DNA of 64,000 nt, from positions 4,154,001 to 4,218,000 of the forward strand of contig NC_008268.1 of NCBI RefSeq assembly GCF_000014565.1, in the 5' to 3' direction. Positions 48,804 to 56,780 of this stretch are shown here, one piece after another. This stretch comes from Rhodococcus jostii RHA1. Its GTDB lineage: Bacteria; Actinomycetota; Actinomycetes; Mycobacteriales; Mycobacteriaceae. Position numbers and translations under genes: made by a program. How positions within the stretch are numbered: the first letter of the stretch is position 1; each line of letters begins with the position of its first letter. Under the pieces are notes generated by a model. That model did not search any database. It was given only the letters and a program-made list of their open reading frames with translations, and was not told where the DNA came from.

Positions 48804-49580
48804 CTACCGCGGCGCCATGCGCAGAGCGCCGTCCATTCGAATGGTCTCACCGTTGAGGTAGTCGTGTTCGACGATCATCTGGGCGAGCTGTGCGTATTCG
48901 GCGGGCTGACCGAGGCGCGAGGGGAACGGGACGCCGGCTTCGAGGCCCTTGCGGTACTCGTCGGTGACACCGGCGAGCATCGGGGTGTCGATGATGCCGG
49001 GGGCGATGGTGTTGACCCGGATGCCGAACTGCGCGAGGTCGCGGGCGGCGGGGACGGTCATGCCGTGCACGCCACCCTTGGACGCGGAGTAGGCGATCTG
49101 CCCGATCTGGCCTTCGAACGCGGCGACGGATGCGGTGTTGATGATGACGCCGCGCTGCCCGGACTCGTCGACGGTGTCGGTCTTGGCGATGGCGTCGGCG
49201 GCGAGGCGCATCACGTTGAACGTGCCGAGCAGGTTGACCGTGATGACGGTGCGGAACAGTTCGAGGTCGTGCGGGCCCTTCTTCGACAGGATGCGCCCGG
49301 CCCAGCCGACGCCGGCACAGTTGACGACGATACGCAGCGGCAGACCCGATTCGACGATCTTCTCGATCGCGGCCTGGACCTCGTCGCCGCTGGTGACGTC
49401 GGTGGCGAGGAGGGTCACGCCGTCGGGGACCTTGTCGCCGGCGCGCTCGATGGACTGCTGCAGGTCGAGTCCGAACACGGTGGCTCCGGCGTCGGCGAGA
49501 CGCTTGGCGGTGGCGGCGCCGAGGCCGGAGGCCGCTCCGGTGACCAGTGCGGCGGTTCCCTGAATTTCCACAGTTCGCAT
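48804..49580 (-). CDS. SDR, 3-hydroxyacyl-CoA dehydrogenase type (HSD17B10-like)
   Basis: 258 aa. TGAASGLG (14-21), D39 for NAD, NCAG at 87-90, S151, Y164 and K168. Shares long identical stretches with the SDR at 880-1641 ([20 protein letters not shown], and the final MAPR), so the two are paralogues. No beta-oxidation genes adjoin it. The start is the ATG at 49580; the residues VEIQGTAALV follow closely. Confidence 0.9.
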   Translation of the reverse strand: MRTVEIQGTAALVTGAASGLGAATAKRLADAGATVFGLDLQQSIERAGDKVPDGVTLLATDVTSGDEVQAAIEKIVESGLPLRIVVNCAGVGWAGRILSKKGPHDLELFRTVITVNLLGTFNVMRLAADAIAKTDTVDESGQRGVIINTASVAAFEGQIGQIAYSASKGGVHGMTVPAARDLAQFGIRVNTIAPGIIDTPMLAGVTDEYRKGLEAGVPFPSRLGQPAEYAQLAQMIVEHDYLNGETIRMDGALRMAPR

Positions 49581-49740
49581 CCTTACTTTCCCGGCGACCT
49601 CCGTTGGCCGACCCTGGTGACCTGCACCATAACGCCCGCTCGGTGTGACGGCAGCGGCGAGGGAAACGTCACGGGCGACGGGAGCGGGTAGTTTGTCTTC
49701 TCGCGCGGATCAGGGGACGCGCAGGACCGTAGGGGGACGG

Positions 49741-50088
49741 ATGACCGAGGACCGGCTCGAAGTGGATCGCGACGCGTTGGTGCGGTGCATCGCCGCGTGC
49801 GAGGTGTTGGCGGCCGACATGCAGGACCTGCGAGAGCGAGCGCACCGCGAACTCGCGCCCGAGAGCTTCGGTCTCGGCGAAACCCATCTGCGGTCGGCGG
49901 CGGACCTGGCGGCCCGGTTCCGGGCGACGGCGATCGGCGGCCCGGGCGTCGCCGTCGAGAACTCGGCGGTCGGGACGTTCGCGGCGCACGAGCGTTACGC
50001 GCTGGACCTGAAGGCGACGTTCGAAGCGGCGCTGGCCCGGTACGACGAGCAGGACGCGGCGACGGCACACCGCCTCGAGCAACTCTGA
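49741..50088 (+). CDS. Small helical protein, WXG100/ESX-like in outline
   Basis: 115 aa from ATG 49741 behind AGGGGGACGG. All-helical with heptad-like pattern: LVRCIAACEVLAADMQDLRERAHR, then HLRSAADLAARFRAT, then FEAALARYDEQDAATAHRL. No signal peptide, no WXG motif. Resembles actinobacterial ESX-associated or DUF small proteins, but I do not recognise a family. Confidence 0.65.
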   Translation: MTEDRLEVDRDALVRCIAACEVLAADMQDLRERAHRELAPESFGLGETHLRSAADLAARFRATAIGGPGVAVENSAVGTFAAHERYALDLKATFEAALARYDEQDAATAHRLEQL

Positions 50089-50153
50089 CCACGTTCAGTG
50101 CGCAATTCTGCAGGGAAATATCGAGTGTGGGACTGCAGTTCTGCGCACTCGCG

Positions 50154-50501
50154 TCAGTGAATGTGCGCCTGCCAGTCCGCTGGAACCCGTGGACCGGGAC
50201 CGGGAACGGTCTGGTCGATCGGATGATGTTGCGGCGGGGCAAGATCGGGTCCTTCGAAGGCAATCTCGGTGGCGTAGTTCCAGAACCAGTTCTCGCCCGG
50301 TTCGAAGCTCCGCACGACGGGGTGCCCGGTGTCGGCGGCGTGCTTGGTGGCGTGCTGCTCCGGGGAGGTGTCGCAGCAACCGATGTGGCCGCACTGCGCG
50401 CACCGGCGCAGGTGCACCCACCACCCGCCGTCGCGGTCGCACTCGGCGCACCCCTCTCCGCTCGGCGGCACGCTCGGGTCGATTCCCTCCAGCTCACCCA
50501 T
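50154..50501 (-). CDS. UBP-type zinc finger protein
   Basis: 115 aa from ATG 50501 (AAGGAG seven bases upstream), overlapping the 3' end of the histidine kinase gene. Zinc ligands: CAECDRDGGWWVHLRRCAQC, GHIGCCD, HATKH and HPVVRSFEPGENWFW, the zf-UBP fold known from ubiquitin hydrolases. Ubiquitin is absent here, so the bacterial version must bind another C-terminus or ligand. Third gene of the operon with the REC/oxidoreductase fusion and the cNMP kinase. Confidence 0.88.
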   Translation of the reverse strand: MGELEGIDPSVPPSGEGCAECDRDGGWWVHLRRCAQCGHIGCCDTSPEQHATKHAADTGHPVVRSFEPGENWFWNYATEIAFEGPDLAPPQHHPIDQTVPGPGPRVPADWQAHIH

Positions 50502-51942
50502 CTGAGGCTCCTTCTGCTGCTGCGACTTCGGGTTCGATCGGGATGCGGACCTGGAACCGGGTGTCGCCCGGTTCGGACTCCACACGCAGGTCGCCGCGAT
50601 GCTTCTTCACGACGATCCGCCACGAGATGTCGAGGCCGAGTCCGGTTCCCTCACCCACGGGTTTCGTCGTGAAGAACGGTTCGAAGATGCGCGACCGGAT
50701 CTCTTCGGGCACACCCGGTCCGGTGTCGCCGATCTCGATGAGGGCCATGTCGCCGTCGCGGCGGGTGCGGACGGTGAGGGTGCCGTGGCCGTCCATGGCG
50801 GCGACGGCGTTGTCGATGAGGTTCGTCCACACCTGGTTGAGTTCCGCGGCGTACGCCGGGATCTGCGGCAGCGTCGGGTCGTACTCTTTCACCACCGTGA
50901 CGGAGTCGCCGATCTTGCGGCCGAGCATCACCAGCGAGCTGTCGAGCAGTTCCCGCAGATCGACGCGCTGGTAGGGGGCGCGGTCCATCTGCGAGTACTG
51001 CTTCGCGGCGTTCACCAGGGTGGACACCCGGGCGGTCGAGTCGGCGATCTCGTTCATCAGCAGTTCGGTCTCGATGGTGTAGTTGAGCCAGCGGATCGCG
51101 CTCTCGACCATCGATTCGTCGTCGACGCTGGCGACGATCCGCTCGAGCCACGGCACGTCGAGACCCGCCTGCACGAACGTGGGCGCCAGGTCCCAGCCAC
51201 CGGAGACGCCGTGGTCGTCGAACCAGTCGCCGAGTTCGTCCTCGCGGTCGGACGCTTCGAGGGGGGTCAGCGTCGGCGCCTTCGCGACCAGTTCGGCTGT
51301 CTCCTCCTGCAACCGGATCAACGTGGCCAGCGCCTGCCGGTCGTACACGCCCGAGGCGATCACGCTCAGTTTCTGCCGCATGTGCGACACCCGGTCGCGC
51401 AGCGACGCCGTCGCCCGGACCGCGGCGGCCGCCGGGTTGTTGAGCTCGTGGGTGAGCCCCGCCGACAGCGACCCCAGCGCGAGGAGGCGTTCCCGCTGAT
51501 CGACGACCTGCTTCGCGTTCTGGCTGCCGAAGAACAGCCCCTCCAGCAGGTGTACGGCCATCGGGAACCATTCGCGCATCAGCTGCCCGAAGCGGTCGGC
51601 GTCGAGGACGAAGAACCTCGACGGGGCGGTGACGCGCATCGACGCGGTGTACGTCTGGGGTGCTCGGTCACCGAGATACGACTGCCAGGCCCCGGAGTAC
51701 ACGCCGCGCTGGGACGTCCGGCTGAACTCGATCTCCTCGCCGCCCGACAGCTTGCTCAGCACGAGCTCGCCTTCGATCAGCACGTAGAAGCACGTCGCAA
51801 CCTCACCTTCCGCGAACACGGGGCCGGGTTCGATCAGTTCGACGTGCCCTTTCTCGCACAGCTGCTCGAGCTGGTGGTCGGTGAGCTTCTCGAAGAGGAA
51901 CAACGTCCTCAGCTCGGGGGGATTGCACGGGAGTTGGCTCAT
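50494..51942 (-). CDS. Soluble histidine kinase with N-terminal cyclic-nucleotide-binding domain
   Basis: 482 aa, no membrane span. Residues about 12-135 form a CRP-like cNMP-binding domain (LFLFEKLTDHQLEQLCEKG, then VLIEGELVLSK). The phospho-acceptor H165 is in AGLTHELNNPAAAAVRA; the ATP domain has NQVWTNLIDNAVAAM, DTGPGVP and GEGTGLGLDIS. The canonical cNMP phosphate cassette is only weakly present, so the ligand may differ. Gene lies 13 bp after the REC/oxidoreductase fusion and overlaps the zinc-finger gene. Confidence 0.9.
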   Translation of the reverse strand: MSQLPCNPPELRTLFLFEKLTDHQLEQLCEKGHVELIEPGPVFAEGEVATCFYVLIEGELVLSKLSGGEEIEFSRTSQRGVYSGAWQSYLGDRAPQTYTASMRVTAPSRFFVLDADRFGQLMREWFPMAVHLLEGLFFGSQNAKQVVDQRERLLALGSLSAGLTHELNNPAAAAVRATASLRDRVSHMRQKLSVIASGVYDRQALATLIRLQEETAELVAKAPTLTPLEASDREDELGDWFDDHGVSGGWDLAPTFVQAGLDVPWLERIVASVDDESMVESAIRWLNYTIETELLMNEIADSTARVSTLVNAAKQYSQMDRAPYQRVDLRELLDSSLVMLGRKIGDSVTVVKEYDPTLPQIPAYAAELNQVWTNLIDNAVAAMDGHGTLTVRTRRDGDMALIEIGDTGPGVPEEIRSRIFEPFFTTKPVGEGTGLGLDISWRIVVKKHRGDLRVESEPGDTRFQVRIPIEPEVAAAEGASDG

Positions 51943-51955
51943 GGTCTGCCCCTGG

Positions 51956-53632
51956 TCACGGTTGGCCGATGTAGCGGTGGACGAGCATCACGGCCATGGC
52001 GCCTTCCCCGACCGCCGACGCCACCCGCTTCGCCGATTCGGAGCGCACGTCACCCGCCGCGAAGATCCCCGGGACGCTCGTCTCGAGGTGATGGGGGAGA
52101 CGGTCGAGGGGCCAGCCGCTCGGCGGTTTCCCGTCGACGACGAGGTCGGGTCCGGACACGACGAACCCGTTCTCGTCCCGCGCGACGACACCCTCGAGCC
52201 ACTCGGTCCGCGGGATGGCGCCGATGAACAGGAACAGGAACCCGGCGTCGACGGTCTCCTCGTCGCCGGTGGCGTTGTTGCGCAGCCGGACCTTCTCGAG
52301 GTGACCCTCGCCCTCGACGCCGATCACCTCGGTGCAGGGCCGGACGCGGATGCGCGGGTTCCGTTCGATCTGCTGGACGAGGTAGTACGACATCGAATCC
52401 TCGAGCGACTGCGCCCGGACGACGATGGTGACGGACCGGGCGCCCCGCGACAGGTAGACCGCCGCCTGTCCGGCGGAGTTGGCCCCGCCGACGATGTAGA
52501 CGTCCTGGTCGGTGCAGCGGGCGGCCTCGGTGACGGCGGAGCCGTAGTAGACGCCGCGACCGGTGAGATCGTCGACTCCGGGCGCGGGATGACGCCGGTA
52601 GGAGACGCCGGTCGCCAGGATCACCGTGTGTGCGTCGATGGTGTCGCCGTCCGCGAACCGGACGGTCCGCGCCGATCCGTTGACCTCGAGCGCCACGACG
52701 TCGCGGGTGGTGATCAGTTCGGCCCCGAATCGGGTGGCCTGCCTGCGGGCCCGTTCGGCGAGCTGCGCGCCGGACACCCCGTCGGGGAAACCGAGGTAGT
52801 TCTCGATGCGTGAGCTCTGACCCGCCTGGCCGCCGGTCGCGGTCCGTTCGATCAGGGCGGTGCGCAGACCTTCCGAGGCGCCGTAGACGGCGGCGCCCAG
52901 ACCGGCCGGTCCGCCGCCGACGACGACGAGGTCGTAGAAGTTCTCCGACGGGTCGGTCCGGAGACCGAGATGCCGGCCCAGTTCGGTGTCCGACGGCTCC
53001 ACCAGGCATTCGCCGTCGGAGCAGATCACCACGGGCAGGCGCCGGCCGTCCTCGCCTGCGGCGGTGAGCAGCCGACCGCCTTCCGGCTCGTCCGACATGT
53101 ACCAGCGGTACGACAGCTGGTTGCGGGCCAGGAACTCGCGCACTTCCGAAGACCGCGGCGCCCAGCGATGTCCCACGACCTTCGTCTCCTCGGCGGGGTG
53201 GTGATCCGACGACGCCCACGCCTCGAGCAGCGCGTCGACCACCGGGTACAGCTTCTCCTCGGGCGGGTCCCACGGTTTGAGGAGGTAGTGGTCGAGGTCG
53301 ATGACGTTGATCGCCTCGATGGCCGCGTCCGTGTCGGCGTAGGCCGTGAGCAGCACGCGCCGCGCGACCGGATACAGGTCCATGGCCTTCTCGAGGAACT
53401 CGATCCCGCTCATCGACGGCATCCGGTAGTCCGCGAGGATCGCCGCGACGGGATCCCCGCGCAGCTTCATCTGCTTCATCGCGTCGAGTGCGGACTCGCC
53501 GGATTCGGCGCGGATGATCCGGTACTTCTCGCCGTATCGGCGCCGCAGATCGCGGGCGACCGCGCGCGAGACCCCGGGATCGTCGTCGACGGTGAGAATC
53601 GCAGGCTTGCCGCTCGCTACGGGATGGTTCAC
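51956..53632 (-). CDS. Response-regulator receiver fused to a thioredoxin-reductase-like flavoprotein
   Basis: 558 aa from GTG 53632 behind GAGAGGG. Residues 1-140: receiver with D16-D18 and phospho-acceptor D68 (LADYRMPSMSG). Residues 160-225: Trx/glutaredoxin-like linker with CSDGEC. Residues 232-558: FAD/NAD(P) module (VVVGGGPAGLG, ATGGQAGQSSRIENYLGFP, IVGGANSAGQAAVYL, GIFAAGDVR). The CxxC redox pair of thioredoxin reductase is absent; that region reads GVYYGSAVTEA. Probable phosphorelay partner of the downstream cNMP kinase, coupling phosphorylation to a flavin redox activity. Confidence 0.9.
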   Translation of the reverse strand: MNHPVASGKPAILTVDDDPGVSRAVARDLRRRYGEKYRIIRAESGESALDAMKQMKLRGDPVAAILADYRMPSMSGIEFLEKAMDLYPVARRVLLTAYADTDAAIEAINVIDLDHYLLKPWDPPEEKLYPVVDALLEAWASSDHHPAEETKVVGHRWAPRSSEVREFLARNQLSYRWYMSDEPEGGRLLTAAGEDGRRLPVVICSDGECLVEPSDTELGRHLGLRTDPSENFYDLVVVGGGPAGLGAAVYGASEGLRTALIERTATGGQAGQSSRIENYLGFPDGVSGAQLAERARRQATRFGAELITTRDVVALEVNGSARTVRFADGDTIDAHTVILATGVSYRRHPAPGVDDLTGRGVYYGSAVTEAARCTDQDVYIVGGANSAGQAAVYLSRGARSVTIVVRAQSLEDSMSYYLVQQIERNPRIRVRPCTEVIGVEGEGHLEKVRLRNNATGDEETVDAGFLFLFIGAIPRTEWLEGVVARDENGFVVSGPDLVVDGKPPSGWPLDRLPHHLETSVPGIFAAGDVRSESAKRVASAVGEGAMAVMLVHRYIGQP

Positions 53633-53714
53633 ACACGCCCTCTCGTCCGTGAGAACTGCGAGGTACTCCAAGACTTCCGAGTATTGCCCGAGGGCGCGTC
53701 TTTGTCGACCGGGT

Positions 53715-54425
53715 TCAGTCCTGGTGCTGCATCTGTTCGGGCTCTGCCGCGGCACCGCGGCGGCGCCGCAACCACACTGCGCGACCGGCCGCACCGGCCA
53801 GCGCCAGAACGACGACGGCGGCGCCGGCGATCGGGCCGGCCACGTTGCCGGGGAGCAGGCCCTCGAGCAGTAACCAGATGCCGAACGCGAAGAACAGAAC
53901 GGCCGCACCGATGCGGATGACACTCTCGGGCAGATGCTTACCCAGCACGGCGCCGACGACGATGGCGAGGGCGTCGGCCGCGACCATGCCGACGGTCGAG
54001 CCGATCCACACGCCGATCGTGTCGTGGTCGGTGGCGAGCGTGATGGTGGCGAGCATGGTCTTGTCGCCGAGTTCGGCGAGGAAGAAGGCGGACGTGACTG
54101 CCAGGAATGCGGAGCGGGTGGCCCGTCCGGCCTTGAGCTGCTCGTCCTCGCTGAGGTCGTCGCCGCGCAGCGTCCACGCACCGAAGATCAGGAAGGCCGC
54201 ACCGCCGACGATGCTGATCGCCGCGGTCGGGAGCGCGACACCGAGGTAGTGGCCGACGGCGACGGACACCAGGTGGACCACGGTGGTCGCGACGGTGATG
54301 CCGGCTATCACGACCCACCAGCGGTAGCGCAGGGCGAACGTCATCGCCATCAGCTGGGATTTGTCTCCCAGTTCGGCGACGAAGATCACGCCGAAGCTCA
54401 GTAGTGCTGCGGTCAGCACGGGCAT
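53715..54425 (-). CDS. TMEM165/GDT1-family (UPF0016) Mn2+ exporter
   Basis: 236 aa, six to seven spans, with the two family signatures FVAELGDKSQLMAM and FLAELGDKTMLATI in a tandem repeat. The family moves Mn2+ (and Ca2+) against H+. A C-terminal basic tail ends EPEQMQHQD. The gene sits behind a yybP-ykoY element (54497-54618) on the same strand, which supports Mn2+ efflux. No other gene shares the unit. Confidence 0.92.
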   Translation of the reverse strand: MPVLTAALLSFGVIFVAELGDKSQLMAMTFALRYRWWVVIAGITVATTVVHLVSVAVGHYLGVALPTAAISIVGGAAFLIFGAWTLRGDDLSEDEQLKAGRATRSAFLAVTSAFFLAELGDKTMLATITLATDHDTIGVWIGSTVGMVAADALAIVVGAVLGKHLPESVIRIGAAVLFFAFGIWLLLEGLLPGNVAGPIAGAAVVVLALAGAAGRAVWLRRRRGAAAEPEQMQHQD

Positions 54426-54496
54426 CCTCCTCCTGTGTCGGTCGGAGGATGACGGGTGGATTCCTCCGGCCTGGCAGACGCGGGTACGTCTGTCCG

Positions 54497-54618
54497 GCCG
54501 AAGGTCTCGCCCACCGGCGCCGGGTGATCCGGCGACGGTTCGCCAGGCCGGGTCCGGTGCGGTGAAGCAACGAGCCAGTATGTCGACACAGGCGATTGGG
54601 GGCTACTCCCCTTCGATG
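54497..54618 (-). ncRNA. yybP-ykoY (Mn2+) riboswitch
   Basis: Read on the minus strand the leader of the GDT1 gene contains GAAGGGGAGUAGCC at its 5' side and GGCGAGACCUUC at its 3' side. These are the two conserved strands of the yybP-ykoY aptamer: GGGGAGUAGC and GCRAGACC, with GAAGG/CCUUC closing P1. Between them lie GC-rich stems. Beyond it an AGACG...CGUCU hairpin and GGCCGGAGG may form the expression platform. Known family ligands are Mn2+ and the usual target is Mn efflux. Confidence 0.8.
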
Positions 54619-54700
54619 TCCGTAACGTTAGCGTGACTTATTTGAAAAGGCAAAGGCGGCAATAAGTTTGGGGCACCGACCGCTGAAACTTCGGGTACCC

Positions 54701-55228
54701 TCACGAGGCGAGCAGCATGGCCAAAACGGCCGTGTCGGGATCGCTGATCGGGTCGATGCCGACCCGGCTGACCATGGACGTCACCGTTCCGTCCGCCTCT
54801 GCCTCCACCCACGCCGCCCGGTGTTCCAGCCCCAGGTGGGGGAGTCCGGGGAGCAGGACGCAGCCCGACGCGGCGCCCGCGCACTCCGGGAGCGACGGGG
54901 TCGTCTCGGACGGCGGGTGCAGCATCATCAGCGCCGGCGGCTGATGATCCGCGAAGCGGCCGGGAGCGAGCGCGAACTCCCCGAGAACTGTGCCCTCGGC
55001 CACCACGAGGCCGACGGTCTCGGGTTCGGGCTCCTCCGGCAGGTCCTCGTGCGCACCGAAGACGGTCGTGGTGTGGAGCAGCCCCGGAACGCACGCCACC
55101 CGCACGGCGAGCGCGAGCAACTGGGCCCATTCCTTGGTGGTGTCGGGCCAGCGCCCGGAAATGACGAATCCCCGCAAAGTACCCGCGGCCTGGAAGGGCG
55201 AGATGCCGATGTAGCCGTCCCTGTTCAT
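54701..55228 (-). CDS. Conserved hypothetical protein
   Basis: 175 aa from ATG 55228, with GAGGAGG about seven bases upstream; a longer frame to 55324 lacks a ribosome site. No signal or membrane span. Landmarks: YIGISPFQAAGTLRGFVISGRWPDTTKEWAQLLALA (opening region), HEDLPEEPEPE, and the tail ISDPDTAVLAMLLAS. No family recognised. Divergent from the Pip-like gene across 200 bp holding only presumed promoters. Confidence 0.7.
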   Translation of the reverse strand: MNRDGYIGISPFQAAGTLRGFVISGRWPDTTKEWAQLLALAVRVACVPGLLHTTTVFGAHEDLPEEPEPETVGLVVAEGTVLGEFALAPGRFADHQPPALMMLHPPSETTPSLPECAGAASGCVLLPGLPHLGLEHRAAWVEAEADGTVTSMVSRVGIDPISDPDTAVLAMLLAS

Positions 55229-55427
55229 CTCTGCCTCCTCGGTGTGATGACACGCTTCGAACATGATTCGTTCTGCACACCTCGTTGGGTACTTGAAGAA
55301 TGCGCCCGACAGTGCCTGGCACACAAGAGCAGGCGAGTGCTAAAGGATCTTCACGCGGGCGAGCATCTCAGAGAATCCTCAGAATCGCCACAATCTGCCG
55401 CTACGAAAGCCACCTATCCTCACCGGA

Positions 55428-56777
55428 ATGACCTCTGAGCGCGCACGGAATTCCGCGAATCACGCCCGAACCGAGTCGACGCGAAAGGTCCTCACTTCGC
55501 GGCGCGTCGCCGCGGCCACGATGGCAGGCCTGGTCCTGGCGTCCGCGGGGGGACTCGGGTACGTGTTCCTCGGTGACAGCGCGGCAGACAGCCGGACCGT
55601 GGCCATCGTCAACACCGACGCCGGCGCGACCGTGGACGGAAAACCGGTGCGTGCGAGCGACACCCTCATCGAGAAGCTCGAGGCGAACGAGGCCTTCGAC
55701 TGGCAGGTGGTCGACGCGGACGCAGCGGCGGGCGGCGACTGGTTCGCCACGGTGACCGTGCCCGAGGACTTCAGCGAGGCGGTGTCCTCGGTGTGGGGCG
55801 CGAAGCCGCGGCAGGCGACCCTCGACCTCGACGTCGCGGGTTCCGACACCGGTGCGTCAGAGGAACTCTCCGGAGTGGTGTCCTCCCAGATCGGCGCGGA
55901 CGGCATCACGGATCTGCTGGCGGACATGTCCTCGTCGCGGACGCGGTTCCAGCAGGCGGGCATGACGGCCGGGTTCCTCGCCGCCGGCACGGCCGCGGCG
56001 GACGATGCGGCGCAACAGCTCACGGAGGGCGCCGACACTCTCCTCCCGTATCTCGAGAAGGCACGTTCCGGCTCGGTGCAACTGCTGGGCGTCGCCGACC
56101 AGGTGGCCGGTGTGGTCGACCAGACGTCGGGAACGGCCGACGACCTCGCGGACCGGTTGAGCGCGCTGGGCCTGACGCTGGGCGAAGCGAACGACAGCGC
56201 CACCCGGATGCGCACCAGAATCGACGAGGCGATCCGCGTTCTCGACGCCACACCCGTTGCATCGGACGTGGTCCCGTCGCTCCGACAGGTCAGTGCCGAC
56301 CTCGAACTCTTCTCCGCACAGCTGGGTTCGGTGCCCGGACTGGTGGGCGGAGGAGTCGGCCCCGACACGGACTTGGGCGAACTCGTGCGCGTCGCGATGG
56401 GTCAGCTCACCGACGCCAGCAATCAGCTGAGCAGCGGGGCACGGCAACTGAACGACGGCATCGTTCCGATCGCCGATCAGGCACCGGAGATGCTCGAAGG
56501 CGCCACCTCGCAGATCGTCGACGGGTTCGCGAAACTGAAGACGTTGTCGGGGCAGCTGTCCACCGACCTCAACAACGGTGTCGCGGCGATGCCGGTGCGT
56601 ACGGCGGCTCAGCAGAACCAGTTGGCGACGGTGCTCGCCGAACCGGTCGCGGTGACCCGCACACTGTCCGCGCCGTCACCGCTCCTCACCGCCGAGCACC
56701 TCGCCGTCGGCTTCGGGATCACCACCGTGCTGCTGGCGGGTGCCGTCGTGTGGATGGGCCTGCGGCGCAGGGCCTGA
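55428..56777 (+). CDS. YhgE/Pip N-terminal-domain protein with two membrane anchors
   Basis: 449 aa. TM1 near residues 28-48 (AATMAGLVLASAGGLGYVF), then the YhgE/Pip extracytoplasmic motif VAIVNTDAGATVDGKPVRASDTL and VTVPEDFSEAVSS. A long helical region follows (about 150-400) rich in Leu/Ala/Gln heptads, then one C-terminal span (FGITTVLLAGAVVWMGLRR). Full-length Pip proteins carry a six-span ABC-2-like membrane domain, missing here. Possibly a reduced Pip partner or spanning envelope protein. Confidence 0.8.
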   Translation: MTSERARNSANHARTESTRKVLTSRRVAAATMAGLVLASAGGLGYVFLGDSAADSRTVAIVNTDAGATVDGKPVRASDTLIEKLEANEAFDWQVVDADAAAGGDWFATVTVPEDFSEAVSSVWGAKPRQATLDLDVAGSDTGASEELSGVVSSQIGADGITDLLADMSSSRTRFQQAGMTAGFLAAGTAAADDAAQQLTEGADTLLPYLEKARSGSVQLLGVADQVAGVVDQTSGTADDLADRLSALGLTLGEANDSATRMRTRIDEAIRVLDATPVASDVVPSLRQVSADLELFSAQLGSVPGLVGGGVGPDTDLGELVRVAMGQLTDASNQLSSGARQLNDGIVPIADQAPEMLEGATSQIVDGFAKLKTLSGQLSTDLNNGVAAMPVRTAAQQNQLATVLAEPVAVTRTLSAPSPLLTAEHLAVGFGITTVLLAGAVVWMGLRRRA

Positions 56778-56780
56778 CCG

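Noticed and set aside
51956..53632. Genuine thioredoxin reductase
   Set aside because: The CxxC redox pair is replaced by GSAVTEA and a receiver domain is fused at the N-terminus.
53633..54181. Upstream extension of the REC/flavoprotein frame
   Set aside because: It runs in another frame through the GDT1 gene and is Ser/Arg-rich. The receiver domain starts directly after GTG 53632.
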